Shown here: in pieces, positions 1 to 12,100 of the stretch
Position numbering within the stretch: position 1 is the first letter of the stretch
Layout: every line of letters begins with the position of its first letter
NCBI GenBank assembly: GCA_029216955.1
Contig: JANAVB010005597.1
Location: forward strand, 43,769,466-43,833,465
DNA: 64,000 nt
Direction of reading: 5' to 3'
From: Iris pallida
Lineage: Eukaryota > Streptophyta > Magnoliopsida > Asparagales > Iridaceae
Position numbers and translations under genes: made by a program
Notes under the pieces: generated by a model
The model's database searches: none
What the model saw: only the letters and a program-made list of their open reading frames with translations
Told to the model about the DNA's origin: nothing

Positions 1-1606
1 ATAACTACCCCCCGAATGACTAGAATTTAACCCTGAGAGTTGTAGACTCGACCAAACTAAATAATAGTTGACTTTCATGCCTTGTTACCATCGACATTGA
101 TTTTTATCTTGACTAATATTGTCATACGTTCCTAGTTGGAACTAAGAGACTGGCTAGTCCTTATTGAAATGAATGAATGAGACACGTTCATTTAACTATG
201 GAACTATTGCAATCGACTGGCTAATTTCGAATATTGGCATACAGGCACATGCAGACTTCAAATTATTTAATTATTTAATTATTTAGTTATTTATTTATCT
301 TACAAAAATAGCATGTGTACTTTATGGTCAAGGCATGATTACTCCGTGGTTAATTTTGATTGTTGTATTACGCTATGTAAGACCTACAACCTGACCGCAC
401 TGGTATCGTTGTAGAGTTGTGCATATCGTACCCCGTACGAAAGTACTCATTCGAATGACCATGACCCACGGCATGGGACTTCTCTCAACGTAGAGATTAT
501 TAAGTTAAATAAAATAATGATTGCATGGAGAGAATGGATTCCCGAGTTCTTATATGGCAGCCCTCTTGGGACTAGTAGTGCCTGACAGGCCGGTTGGTCC
601 CCACAGATACTGCACATCTGCCACACGGGCAGGGAGCGGTATCTGGTTATATTATCTATTGTATATTGTATATTGATGACGGACGTCCCGCTGGGACTCG
701 TCTAATTCATGATTGGCGCAATTGATTGACTGGGCAAAATTAACCTTGCTTGCACATAGTAAGAACTGAGGAATCCTTTATTGCATAATCCCAGGGTAAC
801 TTGGGACTTACAGTAGCAAGCCGTAGCAGTTGCATGGCCGTTTAAATTAATTTGTTTGTGTACTGTACCTACTCTGTTACCTAACTAAGATGATCAGAAT
901 GTCAGGACGTGACGGGCCAACCTCTGTCCTTGTTTGGTTGGGAGGTTGGTTCGAAGTGTCGTGATGTTATGTGAATCCTAGTAGATAGCAGAGATCTATT
1001 ATCATATTCTCTTATCACTGGTTTTAATTTTCATGTCGTGCTCCCTTGTGGTACTTGCTATTAGAGGTCTAACCTCTCTGGTTTTGCATGGCCAGATTTA
1101 GAGCCGGTCCTCGAGGATCCAGCTTACTTCTACCTCCAAGATGGTCAATACTAGAGGGATGATCGCAGGAGGACTCGAGTGGGTTCCTTACTTCCCCGCT
1201 CGTTTTTTTAAATACTTTATACTTTGCCGTTTGGCACCGACACGTTAGTCGGATTGTCTTGTACTTACTTTTACATAATTATAATTAAGTCAGACTGCAG
1301 CTGATAACAATTGTGTACACTTTGCTACATTATCTGGCTATGTTTTGTAAAGCCAGATATCAAGAACATTTTGACTGAGCGTTTGGGACGCCTTACTGCT
1401 TTGTCTCACATGTTCTCTATTTCTGTTTCTTGTTTGAATGATTGAGACAATAGATGTGAAGGGACCATAGGGAGACTCTTATGTAGTATGCACCCCCTCG
1501 TCTTGTAGACAGCATTGATCGTATTATACGGTATTCATCTACCCGTAATACGTAGCTGGCTGAGTCATTCCCCCGCTCTCCAGTGTTCTGATTCTGGGGC
1601 GTGACA
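1..1606 (+). repeat. 5' LTR, truncated by window start
   Basis: Collinear with the last ~1.6 kb of the 3' LTR, with scattered substitutions and 1-2 base indels. It ends in GCGTGACA; the 3' LTR ends in GCATGACA. The 5' copy keeps the better match to the inverted terminal hexamer TGTCAC/GTGACA. About 1.3 kb of this LTR, including the promoter part and the short-motif array, should lie left of the window. Confidence 0.93.
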
Positions 1607-1917
1607 AGGTTTTAGTGGTGGCCCATGCAGGTCTGATTTCAGACTTGTGGGGTGTTTTAATAGGATGTCTCAATCACCCATGTTCTCTCTTGATCTCATG
1701 GTTCATTAATTCTCAACTCCAGCTTGACATTCCGGTATCCTTTGACTTCATTGATCCTTCCTGTCCGGTCGTTTGATTGTTTTTTGTCCCTTTTCTTAGG
1801 GGCACCTCATCCGTACCTGTCAGAGCTGGGCAGCAACAACATGGACAGCATGGATAACATGACCAGGTCGGTCAGTAACAAGGGCCAGTACTAACTCAAG
1901 AGGCTATTCAAGAGGAA
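1607..1917 (+). other. Gypsy leader between LTR and gag
   Basis: Untranslated leader. The usual plant primer binding site (TGGTATCAGAGC, initiator Met tRNA) is not intact. Only AGTGGT followed by diverged sequence is seen about 10 bases after the LTR, so the PBS is mutated or a different tRNA is used. No start codon can be assigned with confidence: the gag frame is open from about 1918 but begins there on a non-ATG codon. Confidence 0.5.
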
Positions 1918-2970
1918 GTGATAGTGGAAGCAGCAGCCGGATCGCAGTATCCGGAGGTTCCACCACCACCAACAGTTCCACCTACCCCAGTGGAAGTGGA
2001 CACACCGGCCCTTCTGGAGATCATGAGAGGGATGATGGCTACTCAGCAACACCAGATGTTAGCCCAGCAGCGCATGCACGCTCAGTTGCAGGAGCAGAAT
2101 GTACTACTCAACCAAGGATTACAGACGGCATTGAAAAGAGGGGCGAGGCCAGATTCAGGAGCATCAACCAGATTTTGCAAGTTTAACCCCCGTCGTTTCG
2201 ATGGCACGGAGGATGCCATCTCAGCAGATGCATGGCTTAAGGATATTGAGGCTATTCTGATGGCGGCTAAGGTACCGGCAGAAGAACGTGTGGATCAGGT
2301 GAAGTTATTACTTCAGGATCTCGTACGGGATTGGTGGAAATCAGAGGAAGTAGGCATCAGACGTCCCGTTGCTTGGGACAATTTTACAGCAAGGTTCAAG
2401 ACGAAGTACTACGGAGTTGTAGCGTAGTTTGAGCTACAACAGAAGTTTATCAACCTCAAGCAGGCCGGCAAGACGGTAGATGTTTATGCAGCGGAGTTCT
2501 GCAGATTGAGTAGGTTCACCCCAGAGATGGTAGCAACAGAGAGCCAGAGGGCTATGAGGTTCCAGCAAGGGTTTCATCTTGAGCTCTTGCAATTGATAGA
2601 GGGGCACAATTACCAGACTTTTGACGAAGTATTAACGGCAACTCGAAGGCATGAGATCACCATTCAGAGGATTGCAGCAAGGACTGGAGGTCAGAAGAGA
2701 TCCCACAGTCAGGTTGAAGGAGGAGGGGGAGTAGCGCCCCGAACAACGGCACCATCCCCTGGCATTCATATCCACGATGTGGCGATACGAGGGCCAGCAC
2801 CACCCAGGCAATAGCAACAGCAATAGAGGAAGAATCAGCAACCCCCAGCAGGCTGCATTTATTGTGGGAAGATAGGACACACTAGAGATGTGTGTCGGAC
2901 ATTGAACGGATTGTGTTTGATATGTAAAAATCCAGATCACCGGGTTACCACATGCCCCATGAATTTAAGG
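1918..2970 (+). pseudogene. gag: gypsy gag (capsid and zinc knuckles), broken by stops
   Basis: Gag packages the element's RNA into virus-like particles. One reading frame carries a retrotransposon-gag domain (FDGTEDAISADAWL near 2200, then DWWKSEEVG and a WDNFTARFKTKYYG block). Two CX2CX4HX4C zinc knuckles follow at about 2854-2895 (CIYCGKIGHTRDVC) and 2914-2955. The frame is stopped by TAG at 2425, 2812 and 2824. Each could be a CAG codon changed by C to T, the pattern left by deamination of methylated cytosine. The reading frame is otherwise continuous with pol, as expected for a single Tekay-type polyprotein. Confidence 0.9.
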
Positions 2971-3669
2971 TCAAGAGGACCAGTGCAGCAGTTTCCTGCT
3001 CTGCCAGCACCAGGGGCAGGACAGTATAGAGGACCAGCGGTAGCAGTGAGACCATTGGCCCAGCGTCCGTTGATGCCACAGGCTCAGATGTATCGGCAGC
3101 AGGGACCGCCGGTGCAGCAACACCAACATAGACCACCCCAGCATCATCAAGGCAGGGGCCAGCAGCAGCACCAGGCTAGGCCACAGCATGGAAACCAACA
3201 GGGAGGTCGAGGGCAGGCATTCACACTGTCCATGGAGGAGGCATTAGCATCGGAAGATGTTGTGGCAGGTAACATTCTCGTCGCCTCATATCCCGCAGTA
3301 GCATTATTTGATTCGGGAGCATCACATTCATTTATATCTGCACAATTTACGACACGGCTAGGAATGGAGTTCGAGGCATTGCCAGGGAGGTTGAATATAC
3401 TCACTGGCAATGGGCTCGTAGGAGTTAGTAGAGTCATTCTAGCATGTAGTGTTGTAGTTTGCGGGCTTTCTTTATCCGTCAGGTTGATAGAATTTTCTGT
3501 TGGAAATTTCGACGTTATCTTAGGCATGGACTGGCTGAAAGACAGTCATGCGACAATAGATTGTCGTAGAGGGAGTGTATCTTTTGATATTCCAGGCATG
3601 AAGAGATTCACCTTAGTCAGATCAGAGGCAACTCAGCAAGAGCAGGGAGTAATAACGGCAATGGAATAA
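2971..3669 (+). pseudogene. gypsy aspartic protease region
   Basis: A Q/P/H-rich linker (about 2980-3200) is followed by a retropepsin-like domain. The catalytic motif reads LFDSGASHSFIS near 3305-3340, and the flap/C-terminal motif reads VILGMDWL near 3510-3540. This enzyme cuts the polyprotein into its mature parts. The frame runs on from gag without shift and is stopped by TAA at 3667, shortly before the reverse transcriptase. Confidence 0.9.
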
Positions 3670-5409
3670 GTTCGAGCCCCGAAGGTAGTAGACGAATTTC
3701 TAGACGTATTTTTCGAAGAACTTCCAGGTCTACCACCGGTTAGAGATATTGAGTTCAGCATAGAATTGGCACCTGGAACTAAACCGATATCAGATCGGGT
3801 TTACAGAATGGCGGATTCAGAACAGGTCAAGGTATATCAGCACATAGAAGAATTGAATGAGAAGAAGTTCATCCAAGCTAGCATATCACCATGGGCAGAA
3901 CCAGTGGTACTTGTGGGAAAGAAGGATGGGTCGTCCAGATTGTGTATTGACTACAGGAAGCTTAACGCGGCAACAGTAAAGAACAAGTACCCACTACCCA
4001 GGATCGACGACTTGTTTGATCAGTTGAGCAAAGCTAGAGTTTTCTCCAAGATAGATCTTCGTTCAGGGTATCATCAAGTGAGGGTTCGGAAGGAAGATAT
4101 CCCCAAGACAGCATTCAGGTTGAAGTATGGGCATTATGAATTCTTAGTAATGCCATTTGGTTTGACCAATGCTCCAGCAATATTTATGGATTTGATGAAC
4201 CGTATCTTTATGCCGTACTTAGATCAGTTTGTCGTTGTGTTTCTTGACGACATTCTCGTATACTCTGCTAGTAAAGAGGAGCATGAAGATCACCTCAGAA
4301 AAGTGTTGCAGGTTCTGAGAGAGAACCAGTTGTATGCCAAGCTCAGTAAGTGTGAGTTCTGGATGGACCACATTTCATTTTTGGGTCACATCATATCAGG
4401 AGCTGGAGTAGCAGTAGACCCCAAGAAGATAGAAGCAGTAGAGAGTTGGCTAGTACCTAAGACCGTAGCAGATGTGCAGAGTTTCTTGGGATTGGCAGGA
4501 TATTACAGAAGGTTTGTATCAGATTTTGTAAGACTTTCAGCACCCCTGACCCGCTTAACACGAAAGGATGTGCCATTTGTCTGGTCGGCAGAATGCCAGT
4601 CATCATTTGAGAATCTAAAGCAGAAGTTGATATCAGCGCCTATTCTTACATTGCCAGTTGGACCCGGAGGTTTCACAGTATATTGTGATGCGTCGGGAAA
4701 AGGACTTGGGTGTGTCCTCATGCAGCATGGGAAGGTGATAGCATACGCATCTAGGCAACTTCGGGACCACGAGAAGAATTACCCAACTCATGATTTGGAG
4801 TTAGCAGCAGTAGTATTCGCTTTGAAGCTATGGAGGCATTACCTATATGGTGATCGAGTGGACATGTACACAGACCACAAAAGTCTGAAGTACATCTTTA
4901 CACAGAAGGAGCTGAACATGAGGCAGAGAAGATGGTTGGAGTTTATCAAGGATTACGACGTGGAGCTTCAGTATCATCCAGGCAAGGCTAATGTGGTAGC
5001 AGACGCTCTTAGCAGGAGAGGCGGCACATTTATGTTGACAACACAGAAGCATATCTTAGAAGAACTTCTGGAGATGGGTATAAAAGTTATACTTCCTAGT
5101 GATGTAGGAGTTCTAACAAGTCTACAAGTTCAGTCTAACTTGGTAGACAGGATCAAGGCAGCTCAGGCGCAGGACCCAATGATTCAGAAGCTTAGAGCAG
5201 AATGTGAGTCAGGACTCAGAAAAGAGATGCAAATTCATGAAGATGGTACACTTAGGTTTGGGCCACGCCTATGTGTGCCTAGTGGAGATATTAGACAGGA
5301 AGTTATGACAGAAGCTCACAGTTCTCAGTATTCTATACACCCTGGAGGGACCAAGATGTACCAGGATATCAAGCAGCACTTCTGGTGGAACGAGATGAAG
5401 AGGAGATAG
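3670..5409 (+). pseudogene. gypsy reverse transcriptase and RNase H
   Basis: Copies element RNA into DNA and removes the RNA strand. Motifs in order: [12 protein letters not shown] before the [15 protein letters not shown] with the DLRSGYHQV block (~4050-4080), [10 protein letters not shown], and the catalytic FLDDILVYS (~4235-4265). RNase H follows with [10 protein letters not shown] (~4680), [11 protein letters not shown] (~4867) and the [12 protein letters not shown] end (~4985). An integrase-type zinc finger begins at about 5315 ([11 protein letters not shown]). The frame closes at TAG 5407 because of a frameshift near 5400; the same protein resumes in another frame from 5385. The RT itself looks intact. 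Confidence 0.95.
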
Positions 5410-6629
5410 CTAGATTCGTTTCCCGTTGCTTAATATGTCAGCAAGTGAAGGCAGAACAGCAGAGGCCAGCTGGGTTATTGCAACCGCTTTCTATCCCGGA
5501 ATGGAAGTGGGAGCACATTACAATGGACTTTGTGACCGGTTTACCGAGATCACCGAGTGGTAAAGATGCTATTTGGGTGATAGTGGACCGACTTACAAAG
5601 GTAGCACACTTTCTTCCTTTCAGAGTAGGGCAATCTATAGAAAAGTTGGCAGAGTTGTATATGCAACAGATAGTCAGGCAGCACGGAGTCCCTGTCAGTA
5701 TTGTGTCAGACAGAGATACCCGTTTTACATCACATTTCTGGAAAAGCTTACATCATAGTCTAGGCACCAAGTTAAAATTTAGCACGGCTTACCATCCACA
5801 GACGGACGGGCAATCAGAAAGGACAATTCAGACTTTAGAAGATATGTTGCGAGCTTGTACCCTAGATTTTGGAGGATCTTAGAAGAGCCACCTACACTTG
5901 GTTGAGTTTTCATATAACAACAGTTATCAAACCAGTATCCAGATGGCGCCATTCGAAGCTCTATATGGTAAGAAGTGTAGGTCGCCACTAGCATGGGATG
6001 ATATCGGGGAGAAAAAGATGTTAGGCCCAGAAATGATTGTTCAGACAGTTGAAGTGGTTAAGGGAATTAGAGAGCGACTTCGAGTTGCGCAGGATCGGCA
6101 TCGTCATTGGGCGGACCAACATCGTAGGCCGCTAGAGTTTTCTGTTGGGGACAACGTGTTCTTGCAGATCTCACCTACCCGTGGGGTCATTAGATTTGGC
6201 GTTCGCGGAAAGTTGAGTCCGAGATACGTAGGACCATTCGTTATCCTTGATAGGGTAGGCGATGTTACTTATCGTTTGTCCCTTCTACCTTCTTTACGAG
6301 AGGTGCATGACGTATTTCATGTATCTCAACTGCGAAGGTATGTATCGGACTCAAGCCATATCCTTGATCATTCTGAGCTGGTTGTTGGTACCAACCTGTC
6401 TTACGAGGAGCAGCCTGTGTCCATCTTGGACCGAAGAGAGAAGATACACAAGAACCGAACAATTAGCCTTGTCCGGGTTGCTTCGGGTCATCACTCTTTG
6501 GGAGAGTCAACGTGGAAACGTGAGGATGATATCCGATCCCGATATCCGCACCTGTTTGACTCACAAGGTATATCTTTTTCTGTATACCTTGATTATTTTA
6601 ACTCCTCATGCTTGTCACCTTATGAGTAG
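5385..6629 (+). pseudogene. gypsy integrase with degenerate chromodomain
   Basis: Inserts the cDNA into host DNA. The second half of the HHCC finger ([12 protein letters not shown]) opens this frame, then the catalytic core shows D in [12 protein letters not shown] in [12 protein letters not shown] and E in [17 protein letters not shown] at 5880 stops the frame where relatives have a conserved Trp (TGG to TAG would explain it). The frame then continues through EFSYNNSY, GPFVILDRVG and REVHDVFHVSQLRRYV. The end (EKIHKNRTISLVRV ... STWKREDDIRSRYPHLF) matches the chromodomain tail of chromoviruses, with a diverged centre. Needs a frameshift at ~5400 relative to RT. Confidence 0.92.
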
Positions 6630-6796
6630 GATTGCTTGGTGTCATCGATAGTTAAACATAGATATGTTACTTGCCATTGGCATTGTAGAATGATTGCTTA
6701 CTCAATTGCTTATGCTAAAATTAGTTTAGCTTTGATGTCCCTATCCTGCTTGGATTTGAAATTCCGAGGACGAAATTTTTCTAAGGAAGGTAGAGA
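6630..6796 (+). other. Gypsy 3' untranslated region ending in polypurine tract
   Basis: Short non-coding stretch after the last stop. It ends with AAGGAAGGTAGAGA (6783-6796) directly before the TGTCAC start of the LTR, the expected position of the primer for plus-strand DNA synthesis. Confidence 0.8.
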
Positions 6797-9714
6797 TGTC
6801 ACTCCCCGTTCCCAGAATAAGTATTTTAAATGCATGTACTGCTCGAATGTATTTATTTTATATTTATCATGTATTATTCTGTATTTAAATTCCTTTAATT
6901 TTATGCTAATTAATTTTCTGTATTTTTACTTTCTGCTTTTATTCTCTGCTTTAGCCTTGCTTTAGGTCCGGCCTAGGTTGGTCTATTTTCGGATTTGTGT
7001 TGGTTCATCATGAACCCGACCAACTCCACCAAACCCCTTTTCATTTAAAGCCCCCAACCTCTCTCTCTCTTCATTACTTTCCTTCACCATTACTCTTCTT
7101 CTTCTTCTTCCTCTTTTACTTCCTCCACCTACCAACCGTAGGCAAGTACATCTTGCTTCCACATGAGAACCCATTTTTATGGTTCTATTATCTTTCCTTT
7201 GTGATTCTAAGAGAGTTTAGTACTTAGCATTTTTGATTTCCTTGGCTCATTTCTTATAGATCTAAGCGTTGTATTTTCGGTTGTCCATGGGTTTTGATCT
7301 ACCAAACTTGCATATTTTCGAAAATAGATAGTTTCATGTAGTAGAGCTTCTCATTCTACCCCAATTTGACCTATGGAAGTCACAGTTCTGGCTTGGACGA
7401 AGGTCCCATGGAAATTGGAGTTCGGGAGGAGTTTTACGCTCACGCTGTGCGTGCCCACGTAATCTCGGTCCTTTACGCCCACGTTGTTACGTGTTAGCGT
7501 AATATTGAGTTTTTACGCTCACGTTGTACGTGCCAGCATAATATTGAGTTTTTACGCCCACGTTGTACGTGTCCGCGTAGAGACGGAGAATGTAGAAAAT
7601 CAAATAGATCACCTCGTGTCGGCGTAAAACTGTTTTACGCTCGTCTACTTGACCTAGCATGTTCTTTTACGCGCACAGCGTTTCAGGCATAAAACTTGAC
7701 CCTTTACACGAGCTACCTTTACGCATGCTATATTTTTACGCTGCACAGTGTTTCCTGCGTAAAAATATATTCTTTTTACGCGTACTTCTTGGCTCGGACG
7801 TAAAACGAGTTTTTACGCGCGCTACTTTATTTTACGCAGGCAGCTTTTTACGCGCGCTACTTTATTTTACGCAGGCAGCTTTTTACGCGCGCTACTTTAT
7901 TTTACGCAGGCAGCTTTTACGCACGCTACTTATTTACGCAGGCAGCTTTTACGGCAACTTTATTGAGCGTATTCCTTTGGCATGCATGATACTCTTAAAA
8001 TATCCTTACGCCTTTTGGCATGAACTTGATATAATCATGATATGTTAGTATTTCTTTTAAATATAGATTGTTACGTGGAATGTAGCATGTGTCGTGAATT
8101 AAGTTATAAATACCCCGAATGACTAGAATTTAACCCTGAGAGTTGTAGACTCGACCAAACTAAATAATAGTTGACTTTCATGCCTTGTTACCAATCGACA
8201 TTGATTTTTATCTTGACTAATAATTGATCATGCGTTCCTAGTTGGAACTAAGAGACTGGCTAGTCGTCTTATTGAAATGAATGAATGAGACACGTTCATA
8301 TTAACTATAAACTATTGCAATCGACTGGCTAATTTCGAATATTGGCATACAGGCACATGCAGGCTTCAAATTATTTATTTATTTAATTATTTAGTTATTT
8401 ATTTATCTTACAAAAACAGCATGTGTACTTTATGGTCAAGGCATGATTACTCCGTGGTTAATTTTGATTGTTGCATTACGCTATGTAAGACCTACAACCT
8501 GACCGCACTGGTATCGTTGTAGAGTTGTGCATATCGTACCCCGTACGAAAGTACTCATTCGAATGACCATGACCCACGGCATGGGACTTCTCTCAACGTA
8601 GAGATTATTAAGTTAAATAAAATAATGATTGCATGGAGAGAATGGATTCCCGAGTTCTTACATGGCAGCCCTCTTGGGACTAGTAGTGCCCGACAGGCCG
8701 GTTGGTCCCCACAGATACTGCACATCTGCCACACGGGCAGGGAACGGTATCTGGTTATATTATCTATTGTATATTATATATTGATGACGGACGTCCCGCT
8801 GGGACTCGTCTAATTCATGATTGGCACAATTGATTGACTGGGCAAAATTAACCTTGCTTGCATATAGTAAGAACTGAGGAATCCTTTATTGCATAATCCC
8901 AGGGTAACTTGGGACTTACAGTAGCAAGCCGTAGCAGTTGCATGGCCGTTTAAATTGATTTATTTGTGTACTGTACCTACTCTGTTACCTAACTGAGATG
9001 ATCAGAATGTCAGGACGTGACGGGCCAACCTCTGTCCTTGTTTGGTTGGGAGGTTGGTTCGAAGTGTCGTGATGTTATGTGAATCCTAGTAGATAGCAGA
9101 GATCTAGTATCATATTCTCTTATCACTGGTTTTAATTCTCATGTCGTGCTTCCTTGTGGTACTTGCTATTAGAGGTCTAACCTCTCTGGTTTTGCATGGC
9201 CAGATTTAGAGCCGGTCCTCGAGGATCCAGCTTACTTCTACCTCCAAGATGGTCAATACTAGAGGGATGATCGCAGGAGGACTCGAGTGGGTTCCTTACT
9301 TCCCCGCTCGTTTTGTTAAATACTTTATACTTTGCCGTTTGGCACCGACACGTTAGTCGGATTGTCTTGTACTTACTTTTACATAATTGTAATTAAGTCA
9401 GACTGCAGCTGATAACAATTGTGTACACTTTGCTACATTATCTGGCTATGTTTTGTAAAGCCAGATATTAAGAACATTTTGACTGAGCGTTTGGGACGCC
9501 TTACTGCTTTATCTCACATGTTCTCTATTTCTGTTTCTTGTTTGAATGATTGAGACAATAGATGTGAAGGGACCATAGGGAGACTCTTATGTTGTATGCA
9601 CCCCCTCGTCTTGTAGACAGCATTGATCGTATTATACGGTATTCATCTACCCGTAATACGTAGCTGGCTGAGTCATTCCTCCACTCTCCAGTATTCTGGT
9701 TCTGGGGCATGACA
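6797..9714 (+). repeat. 3' LTR, complete, 2918 bp
   Basis: Begins TGTCAC after the polypurine tract and ends CATGACA. The first part has a pyrimidine-rich CTCTCTCTT block near 7060-7125 and a sequence alike in LTR2 (TTGGTTCATCATGAAC near 7003), probably the promoter/transcript start area. The middle holds the TTTTACGC motif array. The last 1.6 kb matches the 5' LTR. ORFs inside it are not conserved and are not genes. Confidence 0.95.
7436..7946 (+). repeat. LTR-internal array of TTTTACGC-type motifs
   Basis: The octamer TTTTACGC or close variants recur at irregular 20-40 base spacing from about 7436. From 7811 they settle into four nearly identical tandem units of 32-35 bases (7811, 7845, 7880, 7915), each with an ACGCGCGCTAC part and an ACGCAGGCAGC part. 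The related LTR at 9710-12871 has a different motif array at the corresponding position. Confidence 0.85.
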
Positions 9715-9734
9715 CCCCAGAACCAGAATACTGG
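9688..9734. repeat. Palindrome at junction of two opposed LTRs
   Basis: The last 20 bases before CATGACA (9688-9707) are the exact reverse complement of 9715-9734, with a 7-base spacer. It arises because the 3' end of the gypsy LTR abuts the 3' end of a related LTR in reverse orientation; the two LTR ends share the TGACA at 9710-9714. Confidence 0.95.
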
Positions 9735-10587
9735 AGAACGGGGGCGTACATAGCCAGCTACGTATAACAGAATGGAATCCACGCCGCTATACGGTCATGG
9801 CTGTCTAGATATGTGAGAGTTTCACTACAATCCATCAGTCTCTTAAGGTCATAAAATAGCCTATTGTCTCAATCTCAACCAACTAATAATAGTTACAAGA
9901 TGTCAGACCACCAAATACACAATAGTAAGGCGTCCCATACATTACATATTCGGAATGATCATGAAGCTAGTCGTGATAAAATGTGAGGACTAGCAAGAGT
10001 TCAGTCATACATGATCAACCCCCGAGGCTTGTCAATCATGTTACAGCATGTAGGCAGACAATAAGTAAAGCTGCAATAGAGCTAACACTTGCTCGTCGGC
10101 TAAACGCCTCAAAAGAATAATTTACAATATTACAGTGGGAGAACAAAAAGAAACCCATTCGATGCCCTGGTTACGCCTGGTGGTCACCATCGGGCTGGAA
10201 AGCAGGGAGATCCTTTGGTGCTACTCCGGTATCTGGCCATACAAAACCAGCTGGGTCAGACCCCAGAAAGAGCAAGTGCCACAAATGAGGCTTCACTTAA
10301 GGACTAAAACCAACAAATCATTAGCATTCAACATGTAAGAAAACAACAATAGGTAACACAGATTGAGGTTTGTGCAATACCAATGCACTTGTCCCAATTA
10401 GAGAAAATAATTAAGTGAAGTATCATTGACATAAGACAACTGGAGAATCATAAAATATAGCTGGGCAATATATAAAGAGAAGACGAAGGTACTATTCCGG
10501 AAGCCAGGTTACAATCCTTAAACCAAACAAGGACCGAGATTGTAACCCTGCGCCTGAACAGAACTTAGTCTCTGATCATTTATTGCT

Positions 10588-11020
10588 AAAGGTGACAATC
10601 ATTAAGGTGAAAATGAGAGAGTACAATGATAAAAGTGACAATGAAGAGTACAATACGAGTGACAATAGAGTACAATCATTATAGTAACAATCTGGAGTGA
10701 CAATCATTCAATCATTCTGGTACAATCTTGCAATCAATCACTTCTAGACAATACTATACTGGACTAGACTCCATCCAATCAATCACGGCCAATCATTGTC
10801 TACGGCTTTCTACATTAACTAACTAGGATTATCACAATCCTAGTTACTAGCAAATGCAATGAGAAGCTCCAAGTAGTCACAGGCCCTGCAGCTACCCAGG
10901 TTATCCAGGCGAACATTCTAGTGACAATTTAGAGAGTTCAATCATTAAGACGACAATCAGAGAGAGTATAATACACTAGAGTAACAATAGAGTTCAATCA
11001 TTAAAGTGACAATGAAGGGT
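10588..11020 (-). repeat. Irregular GTGACAAT / AGAGTACAAT repeats in LTR2
   Basis: Short words such as GTGACAAT, AGAGTACAAT and CAATCATT are repeated many times in two clusters (about 10588-10720 and 10918-11020) separated by unrelated LTR sequence. They are internal to the reversed LTR, with no coding potential. Confidence 0.6.
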
Positions 11021-11599
11021 GCCCTACATGACAGTGGGCTGGAAATGTGCCCTACTCGTCGGCAGGCTACAAGTCCAAACATTTGTGACAGGAATAACGG
11101 GGTCGCCTGTAACTGGAAAACATCTCTTCATGACTAGTGAATTATTCTAGTCATTAACCTTAGTCCATTTCAGTAGGTACTCCTGACCGTGGTACTCAGG
11201 AGTCCCCTCCTAGACATGATGCAAGACAGCACCGGATTATTTGTACAAGCACAATCGCCCACGGTGTCCAGGTTACTTATACAGGTCATGTCATGTCAGG
11301 TAGCCGTCGTAACAGCTTATCAAGATATATCATGTCAGGTTATCATGTCAAGTTTACTGGTCAAGAGTGCACCACGACGGGCCACTATCAGGTCATGTCA
11401 TGTCATGTTCAATTATCACTTCCAAACATATTAAATAAATTCGTGATTATCTAGTTCATGACAAAAGGCGTAAGGATATAAAATGGACATAAAATATACA
11501 ATAAAGGTAAAGGTGCACGCCATAGGAACTGAAGTTACACAAGGGGCTACAAGACATGGGCAAAATAGTAATAAAACAACAGTACACAGAGCTATAGGA

Positions 11600-12100
11600 G
11601 AGCCATACGGTTGAGGCATATGCGGCCAAGAATGATCTCATACGGCTGGGAAGAGAACAGTCCATGCGGCTGAATAGGGTCAGGCGCATGCGGCTAAAAG
11701 AGAAAGGCTTATGCGGTTGAAGGGTATCAGTCATATGCGGCCAGCGGTAAGGAAGAGGCGTATGCGGCTCAGCTAGAATATTCTATGCGGCTAGGAAGAT
11801 TGGTGCTATGCGGTTACAAGGGGAACAACGCCATGCGGCTCACGGGAGAAGGGCTCTCATGCGGCTGGAACGGACTCGGGTTCATGCGGCCCGCAGAGCA
11901 AAGGGCTATGCGGCTGAACCGAGTCGAGTCCCATGTGGCCAGGGGATAAAGGAATTTTATGCGGCTGGAAATGAACTTCTCATGCGGCTGGACTGGGAAG
12001 CTCAGTCATGCGGTTAAGTAAGAAGGACTACATGCGGCTGGAAGGAATACTTGCTGCATGAACTTGTCATACGGTCAAGTGCTACCATGCGGCTCAGGGC
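11600..12100 (-). repeat. LTR2-internal array of AGCCGCAT motifs
   Basis: On the plus strand ATGCGGCT or one-base variants recurs about 20 times at spacings of roughly 20-30 bases with unrelated sequence between. On the LTR's own strand the motif is AGCCGCAT. The array lies next to the region homologous to TTTGACCTATGGAAG (near 7365 in LTR1), the same relative place as the TTTTACGC array of the other LTR. Confidence 0.85.

Larger units (their letters stand above)
1..9714 (+). mobile_element. Ty3/gypsy LTR retrotransposon, chromovirus (Tekay/Del-like), 5' end cut by window
   Basis: Two LTR copies flank a gag-protease-RT-RNase H-integrase internal region, the Ty3/gypsy order. The sequence at 1-1606 matches 8104-9714, and a polypurine tract sits directly before the 3' LTR. 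A degenerate chromodomain-like tail after the integrase points to the chromovirus branch, Tekay/Del clade. The 5' target duplication lies outside the window and cannot be checked. The LTR copies differ by only a few dozen changes by eye, so the insertion is fairly young, yet the coding frame has five stops and a frameshift, so it is not autonomous. Confidence 0.95.

Noticed and set aside
7659..8048. 129-aa ORF in the LTR
   Set aside because: Lies over the TTTTACGC tandem array and is not part of any retrotransposon protein.
11600..12100. CRISPR-like array of short repeats with spacers
   Set aside because: The ATGCGGCT word is only 8 bases, varies from copy to copy, spacing is irregular, and it lies inside a plant LTR.
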